DNA of 64,000 nucleotides, from the NCBI GenBank assembly GCA_016196065.1, contig JACPYL010000027.1, positions 494,347 to 558,346 on the forward strand, read 5' to 3'. The position numbers and the translations under genes are program-made. The stretch comes from Acidobacteriota bacterium. GTDB taxonomy: Bacteria > Acidobacteriota > Terriglobia > Terriglobales > Acidobacteriaceae. A model generated the notes under the pieces. That model saw nothing but the letters and a program-made list of their open reading frames with translations, did no database searches and was not told the DNA's origin. Below are positions 9,313-19,556 of this stretch, piece by piece; position 1 is the stretch's first letter, and each line of letters opens with the position of its first letter.

Positions 9313-12159
9313 CTACTGCACTTTCGCGTACTCCGCCTTCGCTTGCAGCAGCAGTGGAACGTCAGGGTCGGCGTCTTTCCACATCGTGAAAAAATTCTGA
9401 TAGGCAATGCGGGCTTTGGGGAAATCTCCTTGTTTCTGGTAGAGGCGTCCTAATTCCACTTGTGCCAGGGCGGTGATCATGTCCGGCCCGCGCGCGATCC
9501 TCAGGTTGAGAACCTGCTGAAAATCCTGTTCTGCCTCGGAGTAGCGCTTCGCTTGCGCATAAGCGACGCCTCGGGTGTATAGCGTTCCCGGACTGGCTCG
9601 CATATAGACCAAGGCAGTGTTGAGTTGGTCGATTGCCTTGTCGGGATTGGCCCTCCCCGCTTTGCCCGGCCAGAGATAGGCACTGCCACGGATGGTGGGA
9701 ACGGCGACATTTTGCGCGATCGTATCGTTCGGCCGGTCGCGCTGAATATCATCGGCGATGCCGAGCACTCGTTGATCCTGCCGGGCCAGCGCTAGTGCCA
9801 AAGCCGCGTTCCACCGGACGTTCAACGTTTGCGACAGACGCAAGGCGGCGTTGGAACTGTTCACCGCCTCGGTCTGATTGCCCACGACCGATTCAAACGC
9901 TGCCAGTTGTGATTCCAGATCGGCGCGGCCGGTGAGGTGGAGCCGATCGAGCATGTCTTGCGCTTTGCGCGTCAACGCACGAGCCTGGCGCACCTGGCCG
10001 CGAGCGGTCGCTACTGCCGCCCGAAACTGAATGGTGATGAGTTCGCCATCCGGAGTCTCCGCACCAAGCTGGAGATCTTTTTCCATCTCGGCGTCTTTCC
10101 CTTCGGCCCAATCGATGGTGGCCAGCGTGTTGTAAAGGGAAGCTCCGCCCAGTTTCCGCTGCAGCGCGCTATTGATAGTGGCGCGGGCCTCTTCGACGCG
10201 GTTGAGCCCAACATAGGCCTGCACCATGTTGGAATATCCGACGATCATGTCGGGATCGACTTCGACCGCGCGGCGCGCATGCTCCAGCGCCTTATCGAAC
10301 TGTCCCAGCGTGTTGTAGATACTGGCCAGGTTGTTCCAGGGAACTCCGTCGCGGGGATAGGTCTGGCTATAAATCTCGAGAGCAGTGATGCCCTTCTCCA
10401 GTTGTCCGCTGTCGCTGTAGTAGTGCGACGTGATGTAGAGCTTCTCGCGTTCGCTGGCGCGATCCCGGAGTTCAAACGCCTTTTGCCGGTTGGCTTCGGA
10501 CAATTGTGTTTGCTGCAGGTTGTTGTACACCGCTCCCAGGCGTGCGTAGGCCATCGCAAACATCGGGTCAAGTTCCGTGGCGCGCTGGTAGTGGGGCACG
10601 GCTCCAATTTCGTCGCCCATCGCGTGCTTGTTATCTCCCATGCTCAGAGACTTCAGAGCATCGAGCGAGGAGGTTGTCGCTTGCGAGAGTGGGATATCGT
10701 ATTTCTGCACTGAAGCGAGTGACTCACCTAACTGTCCGCGCAGTTCGCTGGCCGCTTTGTGCAGCACATTCAGAACATCTTCTTTGCGGTTGGCCTGCAC
10801 TTGCTGGCGAGCCAACGTCTCGCCGGTACTGACGTGGACGGCCTCCAAAGTAATCGCGTAGTCATTGCCCAGGCTGGCAATGGATCCGGTGAGCAGAGCT
10901 TTGATGCCATCGCGCAGGCAGATTTCGCGGCCTATGTCGGTGGTGATGCGATCGTCTGGATTGCGCCCCATGAATTGTAGGGTCTGGCGAGCCTTTTGCT
11001 CGGGGAACACATTGAGATACGGCGATTGTCCCAAGTCGACGGCGAGCGCTTTCTTGAGCGTTCCGTCGAAGACTGGGTCGGCCGTGGTGTTCACGAAGTC
11101 GGTGATGAGGATGGCGTCCTTTTCCGTAAGTGCACGGCTGCGCTTGATGTAAACGAAACCGAGTCCGAGAACCACCATCGCAACGATGATCGAGGGAACC
11201 AGCCAGCCAGGAAACTTCCTCGGCTGCTTCGGCTGCGGCGCATAGCGAAGGTTCGAAGACGAGGATCCAGCGGCGGCGAGAATCGAATCGGATTCCGAAT
11301 CGCGTTTCAGGCGCTTCAGGTCGGAGCGCACTTCGGCCGCGCTCTGGTAGCGGAGTTCCCGATCTTTCTCGAGCAATTTATTCAAAATCTGTTCCAGCTG
11401 CGGAGGAAGGTCCGGGTTCAGACGGACCGGCGATGTCGGCGGGCGGTTCAGGATCGCCTCAAAAATTACTGCTGATGTATCACCGCGGAAGGGAATCGCG
11501 CCAGTGGCCATTTCGTAAAGAACCGCGCCGAAGGAAAACAAGTCGCTGCGAGCGTCGAGTTCTTTGCCGCGGGCCTGCTCGGGCGACATATACGCCACTG
11601 TTCCGACGGTGGAACCTGGGCTGGTCAGGAAAGGCTGATCGACCGTGGCCGTGGATCCGACTGTAATGGCGGTCAACGCCGAGTGTTGCACGGTTCGCTT
11701 GGCCAGCCCGAAATCCAGAACCTTGGCCTGATGGCGCTGGGTAACAAAGATGTTGGCAGGTTTGATGTCCCGATGAATGATGCCTTTCGAGTGTGCGGCA
11801 TCAAGCGCATCGGCGATGTGGATTCCGAGATCGAGCAGCCGGTCTAACTCTAAGGGTTGGCCATGGATGGCGTGCTTGAGGGTCTCGCCTTCCAGTAATT
11901 CCATGGCGATGAAGTGGCGGCCTTGATCTTGTCCGATCTCGTAGATCGTGCAGATATTGGGATGGTTAAGTGCGGATGCGGCCCGGGCTTCACGCTGGAA
12001 GCGGTCCAGAGCGCTGGCGTCCTTTTCTGTTTCCGGAGGCAGGAACTTAAGCGCGACCTTCCGACCCAGGTTCAGGTCTTCCGCCTCATACACTACGCCC
12101 ATGCCGCCGCCACCCAGCTGCGAGAGCACACGGTAGTGGGAGACGGTCTGGCCGATCAT
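9313..12159 (-). CDS. Eukaryotic-like Ser/Thr protein kinase with TPR sensor domain
   Basis: A 948-residue receptor kinase. Residues 10-285 are a complete PknB-type kinase: glycine loop GGGGMG at 16-21, ATP lysine K38, HRDIKPAN with D131 catalytic, DFG at 149-151 and YMSPEQA. A membrane helix spans about 319-337. The extracytoplasmic part has an [21 protein letters not shown] beta/alpha domain, then at least eight TPR-like helical repeats to the C terminus. All catalytic residues are present, so it should be active. It is transcribed divergently from the GcvH-like gene across a 600-bp gap. Confidence 0.92.
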   Translation of the reverse strand: MIGQTVSHYRVLSQLGGGGMGVVYEAEDLNLGRKVALKFLPPETEKDASALDRFQREARAASALNHPNICTIYEIGQDQGRHFIAMELLEGETLKHAIHGQPLELDRLLDLGIHIADALDAAHSKGIIHRDIKPANIFVTQRHQAKVLDFGLAKRTVQHSALTAITVGSTATVDQPFLTSPGSTVGTVAYMSPEQARGKELDARSDLFSFGAVLYEMATGAIPFRGDTSAVIFEAILNRPPTSPVRLNPDLPPQLEQILNKLLEKDRELRYQSAAEVRSDLKRLKRDSESDSILAAAGSSSSNLRYAPQPKQPRKFPGWLVPSIIVAMVVLGLGFVYIKRSRALTEKDAILITDFVNTTADPVFDGTLKKALAVDLGQSPYLNVFPEQKARQTLQFMGRNPDDRITTDIGREICLRDGIKALLTGSIASLGNDYAITLEAVHVSTGETLARQQVQANRKEDVLNVLHKAASELRGQLGESLASVQKYDIPLSQATTSSLDALKSLSMGDNKHAMGDEIGAVPHYQRATELDPMFAMAYARLGAVYNNLQQTQLSEANRQKAFELRDRASEREKLYITSHYYSDSGQLEKGITALEIYSQTYPRDGVPWNNLASIYNTLGQFDKALEHARRAVEVDPDMIVGYSNMVQAYVGLNRVEEARATINSALQRKLGGASLYNTLATIDWAEGKDAEMEKDLQLGAETPDGELITIQFRAAVATARGQVRQARALTRKAQDMLDRLHLTGRADLESQLAAFESVVGNQTEAVNSSNAALRLSQTLNVRWNAALALALARQDQRVLGIADDIQRDRPNDTIAQNVAVPTIRGSAYLWPGKAGRANPDKAIDQLNTALVYMRASPGTLYTRGVAYAQAKRYSEAEQDFQQVLNLRIARGPDMITALAQVELGRLYQKQGDFPKARIAYQNFFTMWKDADPDVPLLLQAKAEYAKVQ

Positions 12160-12759
12160 GGTGAAGGAAGTCCCCGACGGGAGAATTCTCCGATGTTAGG
12201 CTGGGCTCCAGGGCAAGTCAAACACACGGCCCCTTTGTTTCTATACGATGCAGGCAGGTCGGTAGTTCGCCTAATTTTTTCGATTTCTGCCTGCTCACTT
12301 GGGATCACCCGCGGTCCTTTTGCTGACGTTTCCACCCACGAGACAACTCGACGGCGTTGGGTTGTTATAGTGCATGCTCCTCGCAGGATCGTGTTGCAAC
12401 TCTCCCCATATCGCGGGCAAGGATTGCTGTAGTGTTCTTCATCACGCCGTGTGGCGAAGCGCAACAATCGTACTGAAACTCGCAAACCCATGCAGCTCAA
12501 GCACTTCGATCTTGAAATCGGGAGCGTGTTGCGAATTGCTTCGGGAAGTTGCTGTGAAACGCATCGATGCGTCATCGGGCGAATTTCAGCGGGGGGAACG
12601 GGTCATGCCTCCCGTCGCTTTGGAAGATGTTTCTTTTGATAGGGATGACTGCTGTCGCTCAACTACATCCGCGCGTTGGCCTGTGTGGCCCCGTGAATGC
12701 CTTTATGAATAGCGGCGAGCGGCAAGAAAACAAGAAGCCCTCGAACAACGAGGTGGGTT
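12160..12759. other. 600-bp divergent intergenic region without a supported gene
   Basis: This stretch separates the minus-strand kinase from the plus-strand GcvH-like gene. Short open frames occur on both strands (for example 12156-12575 minus and 12374-12712 plus), but none has a good ribosome site, a recognisable protein pattern or a clean start. It should hold both promoters. Confidence 0.5.
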
Positions 12760-13425
12760 ATGACAGTCATCCTGGTTCTCCTAACTTTTGCGACACTGCT
12801 AACGATCGATCACTTCTACAGCCAGAGAAAAACGGTACCGCAGCCTGCGCTGCAGGTGGCCAAGAATACGCCGCGATTGCAGCCCGGAGTTGTGGGCGGC
12901 TTCCAGGTTCCCGCGAATCTGCGTTATCACCCGGGCCACACCTGGGCGCTGAGCGAGGGGCCAAGCATGGTGCGCGTGGGCATGGACGATTTTGCCTCGA
13001 AGCTGATCGGCAAAGTTGAGCGCATCGTCCTGCCGCAGCGCGGACAGTGGATCCGCCAGGGACAAAAAATCGCGACCATATTCCGCGACGGCGCCGCAGT
13101 GGACATGGTTTCTCCGATCGAAGGCAGCGTTGCCGACGTGAATGACACCTTGACCGGCAACCCCCTGCTGACCCGCACTGACCCGTACGGAGAAGGCTGG
13201 CTGGTAACAGTCCACTCTCCGGATGCCAAGACGAATTTCCGCAACCTGCTGGCTGGCACGCTGGCGAAGTGGTGGACCGAAGAATCCGCCGGCCGCCTGC
13301 AGAAAAGAATGCCAATGATGCTGGGAGCCCTGGCACAGGATGGTGGCGTGGCCGTCGACAATCTGACCGACCAGATTCCAGATCAGCAGTGGTCCGAAAT
13401 CGCCAAAGAATTCTTCCTTTCGTAG
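12760..13425 (+). CDS. Membrane-anchored GcvH-like (biotinyl/lipoyl fold) protein lacking the lipoylation lysine
   Basis: A 221-residue protein with an N-terminal membrane anchor (VILVLLTFATLLTI) and a glycine-cleavage-H-like domain at about 55-155. The match is clear: HTWALSEG, VGMDDFASKLIGKVERIVLP, then SPIEGSVADVND and DPYGEGWLV. The ESVKA lipoylation site of true GcvH is replaced by RDGAAVDM, so the lysine position is Gly111. It therefore cannot be lipoylated in the usual way and is probably a scaffold or a repurposed fold. The start follows GAGGTGG. A strong terminator follows at 13477. Confidence 0.8.
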   Translation: MTVILVLLTFATLLTIDHFYSQRKTVPQPALQVAKNTPRLQPGVVGGFQVPANLRYHPGHTWALSEGPSMVRVGMDDFASKLIGKVERIVLPQRGQWIRQGQKIATIFRDGAAVDMVSPIEGSVADVNDTLTGNPLLTRTDPYGEGWLVTVHSPDAKTNFRNLLAGTLAKWWTEESAGRLQKRMPMMLGALAQDGGVAVDNLTDQIPDQQWSEIAKEFFLS

Positions 13426-13476
13426 GAGGAGAGACTCGACTTTCAACAGTGCTTGCTCGCCAGTATCGCTCCTGAC

Positions 13477-13513
13477 CGCGACCGCCCAGCAACTCCCGGG
13501 CGGTCGCGTTTTT
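13477..13513 (+). terminator. Rho-independent terminator after the GcvH-like gene
   Basis: A perfect 11-bp stem (CGCGACCGCCC at 13477-13487 with GGGCGGTCGCG at 13498-13508) and a 10-base loop are followed by TTTTT at 13509-13513. It lies 52 bp after the stop codon. Confidence 0.9.
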
Positions 13514-13684
13514 GGCTGGAAAATGCAACGTCAAGAGAATTGGTCACCTCGATTAGTTACGGAAGTTTGTCCCTAAAACCTGCGGTCCCTTCCCGCCATA
13601 CCCAGCCCCTGATATCAATAAAGTTCCCCCTCGATTTTGCCCTTGGGAATCGCTCGCCGGGATCCCGGGCAGGAGACCGTAAGA

Positions 13685-16453
13685 ATGGCAAGTCGCCCTC
13701 ATTCATGGAGGGAGATGAACTCGGGAGCCCGCGCCTTCATCGCGGTCGTGGTGCTTTGCGGCACCAGTGTGCTCACCTATACGGTCCTGCACGGTGCGAG
13801 CCACAATCCCCTGAAGTTCTTGTGTTACCTGATGATCGCGCTGGTGGCTTCACGGTTGAAAGTGAATCTACCCGGCATCACCGGCACGATGTCGGTGAAC
13901 TTTCTATTCCTGCTGCTGGGCGTTCTGGAGCTGAGTTTTTCGGAGACGATGGCGCTCGGATGCGCCGCTGTCGTTGTCCAGTGCCTGGACCGGCAGCGCC
14001 CCGCTCCCATTCAAGTTGCGTTCAATGTCTGTTCGACGGCGCTCGCGATCGCGGCGACGTTTGTTTCCTATCGCACTCCTGTACTTCATCGCTTAGTCGG
14101 TAACCCGTCCACGCTGCTGTTCCTCGCTGCCTGCGTCTATTTTGTCGCCAATACAGTTCCGGTCGCTGCTGTCATTTCCCTGACCGAGCGGAAGTCGCTG
14201 CGCAGGATTTGGGCCGATTGCTACTTTTGGAGTTTCCCCTACTACCTGGTCGGTGCGGGCGTAGCGGGGATGATGAGCTGGCTCCACGACTTTACGGATT
14301 GGCAAACATCGTTGCTCATCCTGCCCGTCGTATACCTGATCTACCGTTCCTACCGCTTGTATCTTGGCAAACTGGAAGCTGAAAAGCGGCACGTCGAAGA
14401 AATCGCTGACCTGCATATGCGCACCATTGAGGCGCTGGCACTGGCGATTGAAGCCAAGGATCAGACTACGCACGATCACCTACAGCGTGTGCGTATCTAC
14501 GCGCTCGAAGTCGCCAAAGAGTTGCAGGTCAGTCCCGAGGAGCGGGAAGCATTGCAGGCCGCCGCTCTGCTGCACGACATCGGAAAGCTGGCGATTCCGG
14601 AACACATCATCTCGAAACCGGGACGTCTGACGCCGGAAGAATTCGAGAAGATGAAGATCCACCCCGTGGTTGGGGCGGAAATTCTGGAACGCGTCCGCTT
14701 TCCGTATCCGGTCGTGCCGATTGTTCGCGCTCATCACGAAAAATGGGATGGCAGCGGCTATCCGCTGGGCTTGAAGGGAACTCAAATCCCGATTGGCGCG
14801 CGCATTCTGGCGGCAGTAGATTTTCTGGATGCGCTGGCATCCGACCGGCAATACCGTCGAGCGCTGCCCTTGGACGATGCGATGTCGCGCATGACGGAAG
14901 AGTCCGGCAAGTCGTTTGATCCGAAAGTCGTGAACGTGCTGGAGCGTCGTTACTCCGAACTCGAGGTACTGGTCCGCGAGCGCATCGAGAGCCTGGGACT
15001 TGCGAAGTTGTCGACCGGAATGAAGGTCGAACACGGATTGGAGCCGGCGGCTGGATTCGCAACCACTACCAAGCCGACGCAATTCGCCGATCGCAATTTC
15101 CTGAGTTCGATCGCGGCTGCCCGCCAGGAAGCGCAGACCTTGTTCGAACTGAGTCAGGACCTCGGAGCCTCGTTAAGCCTGGGCGAAACACTTTCGGTAT
15201 TTTCGGTGAAGCTGCGCGCGCTCGCGCCTTACGACGCGATTGCGATTTATGTCCGGCATGGCGAGGAACTGGTGCCGGAATATGTGAACGGCGACAACTT
15301 CCGCTTGTTCGCATCGTTGCGGATTCCGATTGGGCAAGGGTTGTCGGGATGGGTAGCGCAGAATCTGAAGCCGATCCTGAATGGCAATCCGTCGGTCGAG
15401 CCCGGATATCTGAACGATCCGTCAAAGTACAGTACGTTGAGTTCCGCGCTGGCTGTGCCTTTGGAAGGATTGCAGGGCGTAGTCGGTGTGGTCGCTCTAT
15501 ATCACGCGGACAAAGACTTCTTCACCTCTGACCATTTGCGCATCCTGCTCGCGGTGAGTTCGAAGATGGCGCTGGCGATTGAGAACGCACTGAAATACGA
15601 GCAAGCCGAGAATTCCGCGACCACGGATTACCTGACGGGCCTGCCGAACGCGCGTTCGCTCTTCCTGCAACTGGATCGCGAACTGGCCCGCTGCAAGCGC
15701 GACAACACGACGCTGACCGTGATGGTCAGCGACATGGATGGCTTCAAGCAGATCAACGACCGATTTGGACACCTCGAAGGAAACCGAGTGCTGCGCCTGT
15801 TCGCGCATTCGTTGCGGGAGACAAGCCGCGAGTACGACTACGTCGCCCGCATGGGTGGAGACGAGTTTGTCGTGATTGCCCCCGGACTGACTCCCGAAGC
15901 GTCCGCGCGCAAAGCGGAACAGATGCGCGAGCTTGTTCACCAGGTCGGCATTGAAGTTTGCCGCGAGGATATCCTCTCGTTGAGCGTCGGCAAGTCGGTG
16001 TATCCGGAAGACGGGCTGGATGCGGAGAAGCTGCTGACCGAAGCCGATCGGCGGATGTATACGCAAAAGCAAAGCCAGCCCACCCGCAAGAATCGCCGTC
16101 TGTATCCCCGCCACAAGGGCCGTCTGACCGCCGAGATCACGCAGCCGGGACAAGAGGGCGGGATGGTTGGCATCCTCACCAACTTGAGCCTGGGCGGGTG
16201 CTATGTCGAGACCAGTTCGATCCTATTGCCCAAGTCGCAAGTACGGCTGACTTTCTCGGTCGAGCATACGTCCGTCGCGCTGAATGGCGAAGTCGTGCGC
16301 ATGGATATGGGCATTGGAGCGGCTCTGCGCTTCGTCGAGGAAAGCCACGAAAGCCGCAGCCGCCTGCAGAACATCCTCGAACAGATGGCCGGATCGGAAG
16401 AAGTACTGGAACGCCAGCGCAGCCGGAATGCCGCCGCTGGACTCGATATCTAA
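13685..16453 (+). CDS. Multidomain c-di-GMP protein: membrane sensor, HD-GYP, GAF, GGDEF, PilZ
   Basis: A 922-residue membrane protein. Residues ~15-225 hold a multi-helix membrane sensor. HD-GYP is at ~243-430 (LLHDIGK near 295, HHEKWDGSGYP near 348), so phosphodiesterase residues are present. GAF follows at ~487-640. The GGDEF domain at ~646-795 has an intact RMGGDEF at ~723 and a REYD inhibitory site exactly five residues before it. PilZ at ~803-905 has RLYPR and NLSLGG. One chain could thus make, degrade and bind c-di-GMP. The start at 13685 follows AGGAGA. Confidence 0.93.
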   Translation: MASRPHSWREMNSGARAFIAVVVLCGTSVLTYTVLHGASHNPLKFLCYLMIALVASRLKVNLPGITGTMSVNFLFLLLGVLELSFSETMALGCAAVVVQCLDRQRPAPIQVAFNVCSTALAIAATFVSYRTPVLHRLVGNPSTLLFLAACVYFVANTVPVAAVISLTERKSLRRIWADCYFWSFPYYLVGAGVAGMMSWLHDFTDWQTSLLILPVVYLIYRSYRLYLGKLEAEKRHVEEIADLHMRTIEALALAIEAKDQTTHDHLQRVRIYALEVAKELQVSPEEREALQAAALLHDIGKLAIPEHIISKPGRLTPEEFEKMKIHPVVGAEILERVRFPYPVVPIVRAHHEKWDGSGYPLGLKGTQIPIGARILAAVDFLDALASDRQYRRALPLDDAMSRMTEESGKSFDPKVVNVLERRYSELEVLVRERIESLGLAKLSTGMKVEHGLEPAAGFATTTKPTQFADRNFLSSIAAARQEAQTLFELSQDLGASLSLGETLSVFSVKLRALAPYDAIAIYVRHGEELVPEYVNGDNFRLFASLRIPIGQGLSGWVAQNLKPILNGNPSVEPGYLNDPSKYSTLSSALAVPLEGLQGVVGVVALYHADKDFFTSDHLRILLAVSSKMALAIENALKYEQAENSATTDYLTGLPNARSLFLQLDRELARCKRDNTTLTVMVSDMDGFKQINDRFGHLEGNRVLRLFAHSLRETSREYDYVARMGGDEFVVIAPGLTPEASARKAEQMRELVHQVGIEVCREDILSLSVGKSVYPEDGLDAEKLLTEADRRMYTQKQSQPTRKNRRLYPRHKGRLTAEITQPGQEGGMVGILTNLSLGGCYVETSSILLPKSQVRLTFSVEHTSVALNGEVVRMDMGIGAALRFVEESHESRSRLQNILEQMAGSEEVLERQRSRNAAAGLDI

Positions 16454-16623
16454 GCCGCAGAAATCCAGGCCAGCCTCGCCCGCACTGCCCCGATTGCCCG
16501 TTTATGGCGCCTATCGGCTATGATGGAGGTCCAGATATTGGAACCGCCTGGGGAACCTCCGGCATTCTCTTCATCTAATTAAGGGCAGGCGTCCCCAACC
16601 GCCAGCAAAAGCAGGGAGAAATC

Positions 16624-16755
16624 ATGGCTCAAAATCACTATGTCAGCAAAAGCAAGCGCCGTCCAAAGAACACCAACCGCAAAGACTTTTCTCAGTCCAC
16701 CATGGCTGCGGTGCGGGAACTGGAAGCGAAAGAGAAGAAGGCTGCAGGCAAGTAA
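16624..16755 (+). CDS. Small basic hypothetical protein (43 aa)
   Basis: A short gene with an ATG at 16624 preceded by AGGGAGAAATC, ending TAA at 16753-16755. The 43-residue product is strongly basic (VSKSKRRPKNTNRKDF near the start; EAKEKKAAGK at the end) with a central Ser/Thr/Met patch. It could bind nucleic acid, but no family is recognised. Composition recalls the 53-residue basic protein at 56108. Confidence 0.55.
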   Translation: MAQNHYVSKSKRRPKNTNRKDFSQSTMAAVRELEAKEKKAAGK

Positions 16756-16925
16756 CAGAGGCAAAGACGGCCCCGGCGATCCGCACACTATTCGCGTGAC
16801 CCACGGCCGGTGCCACAGCAGTTGCCGCAAGTCCCGATTCCTATATTGATCGTCGTTCGGCTCCTTTCTCCCGAGCCTTTGGTTTGCCCCCAAAGTCTGT
16901 TCGGAGCTTGGAGCCGACTTTGCTA

Positions 16926-17011
16926 TGGAATCAATTTCACTCGTCGGCCATCGAGTCTCCCGTGGCCCGAGCAGGGAGAGTAGTTGGTGTTGACGCCTGT
17001 TAACAACAACT
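16926..17011. repeat. Cassette-boundary site 1 (attC-like hairpin)
   Basis: First copy of the repeated boundary element. The right arm TAGTTGGTGTTGACGCCTG starts at 16981, then a TTAACAACAAC tail to 17011. A CTCCC/GGGAG inner stem (near 16956 and 16974) and a divergent left arm lie before it. The following ORF begins within about 10-30 bp. Confidence 0.65.
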
Positions 17012-17016
17012 GAGCA

Positions 17017-17889
17017 ATGATAGCCTTTCTGTCCAATATGGCTCTCCGTAAAAACAAGTTCCAAACTGCGCGAACGCGGAAGTTCAGGGAAAGCAAGTTA
17101 GGCCCGGAGGACGATCGCACAATCAGTCACGTCGAGGAGTTTGGTTGCTCGGTTGTGAGCGTTACGGGTTCGAAGCACGATCTTGGGTGGTCATACACGA
17201 TCGGCATTTTCGATACGTGTGGCAAACCGGAAATCATTACCGTCGGACTACCCCCAAAAACCGCGCACTCTGCTCTCAATGAAGGAGCGAAGCTTTTGCG
17301 GTCCGGCGTTGATCTCAGTCAGGGTCGACGCCACGATCTAATAGGGGAGGTCGATTGCGAGTTCCGACCCGTGGATCCAAAGTGGGTGGAACACCTGATG
17401 GACTGGGCCGTCTGGTACTACGACGGCGTTGAGTTTCCCGTGCTGCAAGCCGTGTATCCAGACCTTGAGAACCGGTTCCCTGAGGACGAGGGGTTTGACC
17501 GAGCGTTTGAGCAACCGCTCATGCAGCCGAACGCCCCAATGGCTAGAGCCGAAAATGATTTTTGGGCATCAACTGACCCGACGAGCAGCCTATTCAGCTG
17601 GAAGTTCCCGGACCCTCCACACACAGGAGTCTACCTGTCCAAGACAGTCAACGAGGGGACCGAGCCGGTGACGTTCGTATCACACGATGCGGAAGATGGC
17701 GCGTGGCAGTTGTTGGGTAACAGTATGAGCGGCCCCGGTGGTGTGATCTCATGCTTTCACCACCCCATCGACCGCGACCCCAGCATTGCTGAATTGGCAG
17801 ACCTACCTTTAGGTTGGTACGCCGAGCGCGACAAGATCGGAGAACCATGGGTTCGAAGAAAACGTGAGCCAGTCGATGCTTCCGAGTGA
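17017..17889 (+). CDS. DUF4262 domain protein (array gene 1)
   Basis: A soluble 290-residue protein (or 283 from the second ATG at 17038). The N-terminal half matches DUF4262: LGWSYTIGIFDTCGKPEIITVGLPP followed by an HSALNEGAKLLRSG helix. The C-terminal half (about 190-275) carries a separate region with FVSHDAEDGAWQLLG and CFHHPIDRDPSIAELADLPLGW, as found in DUF2185-like proteins (moderate). Function is unknown; such proteins are frequent in accessory DNA. It follows boundary site 1 directly. Confidence 0.75.
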   Translation: MIAFLSNMALRKNKFQTARTRKFRESKLGPEDDRTISHVEEFGCSVVSVTGSKHDLGWSYTIGIFDTCGKPEIITVGLPPKTAHSALNEGAKLLRSGVDLSQGRRHDLIGEVDCEFRPVDPKWVEHLMDWAVWYYDGVEFPVLQAVYPDLENRFPEDEGFDRAFEQPLMQPNAPMARAENDFWASTDPTSSLFSWKFPDPPHTGVYLSKTVNEGTEPVTFVSHDAEDGAWQLLGNSMSGPGGVISCFHHPIDRDPSIAELADLPLGWYAERDKIGEPWVRRKREPVDASE

Positions 17890-18132
17890 TCTCTCAATTC
17901 GCGAAAAATCGCGATTGCACTCATTGCCCCCGCCAAAAAAATCATACTGGCTGTTCTGCCCGCGAGCATTCGATGCACTTGTGAGTATGTTTCGCGCCTT
18001 CGTTTTCGGCACAATCAATCAAAACAATGGTGGACCTTGGAGTAGCACTCTCGTCCGTTATTGTTCTGCCTCTCCACCATTGGCGCTAGCGATCCCCTTG
18101 GAAAATGACCACTGGTTCAGTTCAAGGACACT

Positions 18133-19440
18133 ATGACCGGAAAGCAAATGCAACTTGCGGCAGTGATCCTGCTCATGAGTGCGCTCTGCTGCGCTCAGGC
18201 CTTCTACCACGCGCGCACTGACCTCAAGCCAATCAAGCCGATCAAGATGACATGGTCCCGCGCCAATGTCATCGTCGTCGATCCCAACTTTGGAAGCCAG
18301 ATTGTCCGGATGACCGACCGCACCACATTCCAGAATCGATCTCTTCAGACCGCCGACTCTGGAACTCCAAATCTGTGGAACAAAGATTCCACCATGCTGG
18401 TGGTGCGCGATACCAATGCGACCAGTCTGGTCATGTCATTTGACCCTGCGACGATGAAGTCGCGTTTAAGAACTGACTGGCAATATGCCTTCGAAACCAG
18501 ATCGTTGTCGTTCAGCCATCTCGACCCTCAAATCCTGTTCCTACTTACGAGCGCGCATTCAGACGGCCCCAAAACGATCCTTCAACGAGTAGATTTCCGG
18601 CAACAAAAGATTTCTGAAGTTTACGACTTCGCGAACTGCTTGCCGCCTTCCGTCCAAATCAACTGGTCCGGAACTCTTTCGGTGAACAATGACGACACCG
18701 TATTTACCGCGGCGCTCTCAGACAATGGTCAGGATTTGGGCATCTACGCAGGGACCTATACGATTGGCCAGGGATGTCGCGTGTTGAATACCAAGACCGG
18801 CGAAGTGACCGGGGACTGGGGACCGAGCGGGAAAATTTCTGTCCCGGACAGGTTTGGCCTGCACGCCATGAGCGCATCTGCGGGTGGCGATGTGGCGATC
18901 CTCTCCAGTGGCAAGTGTTGGACTGCTTGCGCTGACGGCCCTTACTTCTGGAATATTCCGACGTTGAACGTAAAAGCAGGAGTCGATCTCGGGCACAGCG
19001 CGAAGGGCTATTTGCAATTAATCACAGCAGAACATTTCGGACAATGGCGCGCTCAGCCGTATGACGATCCCACCGACAACCGGACTGTCATTCCGGCTCG
19101 TATGCTGCCTTCTAATGTTAGAGGAGACAAACACGCCAGTTGGAATAATGTCGATCCGAATGATCTGAACCCGTTTTTCTCCACCAACTCGCGTCCCTGG
19201 CCTCCGGAGGCTCCATGGGAAGATGAGGTGATCGGTGTCGATCCCGTCAGCGGAATCGTCTATCGCTTCAGCAGCACCTACAACAGTGGAAGGTCCCGCT
19301 ACTTCATTGGCAAATACGCGGTTGGCGTAGTGTCCCAGGACGGAAAGTTCCTCGCATTTACTTCGGATGCGCTCAAGACGCTGGGCCTCGATGCGAAAGG
19401 ACGCCACAGGGTGGACGTGTTCGTTGTCCGACTGGAATAA
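18133..19440 (+). CDS. Secreted beta-propeller-like hypothetical protein (array gene 2)
   Basis: A 435-residue protein with a signal peptide (VILLMSALCCAQA). The mature part is rich in beta-strand repeats with Asp/Gly turns (IVVDPNFGSQIVRMTDRT, LSFSHLDPQILF, VISQDGKFLAFTSD-like end), consistent with a TolB/WD-type propeller. No enzyme motif is seen. The start has AAGGA seven bases upstream. The 243-bp gap before it holds only a very degenerate boundary-like sequence (about 17980-18020). Confidence 0.6.
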   Translation: MTGKQMQLAAVILLMSALCCAQAFYHARTDLKPIKPIKMTWSRANVIVVDPNFGSQIVRMTDRTTFQNRSLQTADSGTPNLWNKDSTMLVVRDTNATSLVMSFDPATMKSRLRTDWQYAFETRSLSFSHLDPQILFLLTSAHSDGPKTILQRVDFRQQKISEVYDFANCLPPSVQINWSGTLSVNNDDTVFTAALSDNGQDLGIYAGTYTIGQGCRVLNTKTGEVTGDWGPSGKISVPDRFGLHAMSASAGGDVAILSSGKCWTACADGPYFWNIPTLNVKAGVDLGHSAKGYLQLITAEHFGQWRAQPYDDPTDNRTVIPARMLPSNVRGDKHASWNNVDPNDLNPFFSTNSRPWPPEAPWEDEVIGVDPVSGIVYRFSSTYNSGRSRYFIGKYAVGVVSQDGKFLAFTSDALKTLGLDAKGRHRVDVFVVRLE

Positions 19441-19490
19441 GACCGATCGAGCGACAGACTCCATGGGGCAGTTGTTGGTGCGAACGCCGG
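19441..19490. repeat. Cassette-boundary site 2
   Basis: Right arm GTTGGTGCGAACGCCGG at 19474-19490 lies 30 bp after the stop of the propeller-like gene and 66 bp before the next ATG. The tail after CGCC is divergent. Confidence 0.6.
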
Positions 19491-19556
19491 GGTGCTCCAT
19501 CCATCTTTGCTAATCTCATCCAGTGCTTTATAGTCCACGGGAAGGTAGGCGGTCTG

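Noticed and set aside
12156..12575. Minus-strand ORF upstream of the kinase
   Set aside because: It overlaps the kinase start, has no ribosome site and no recognisable protein pattern.
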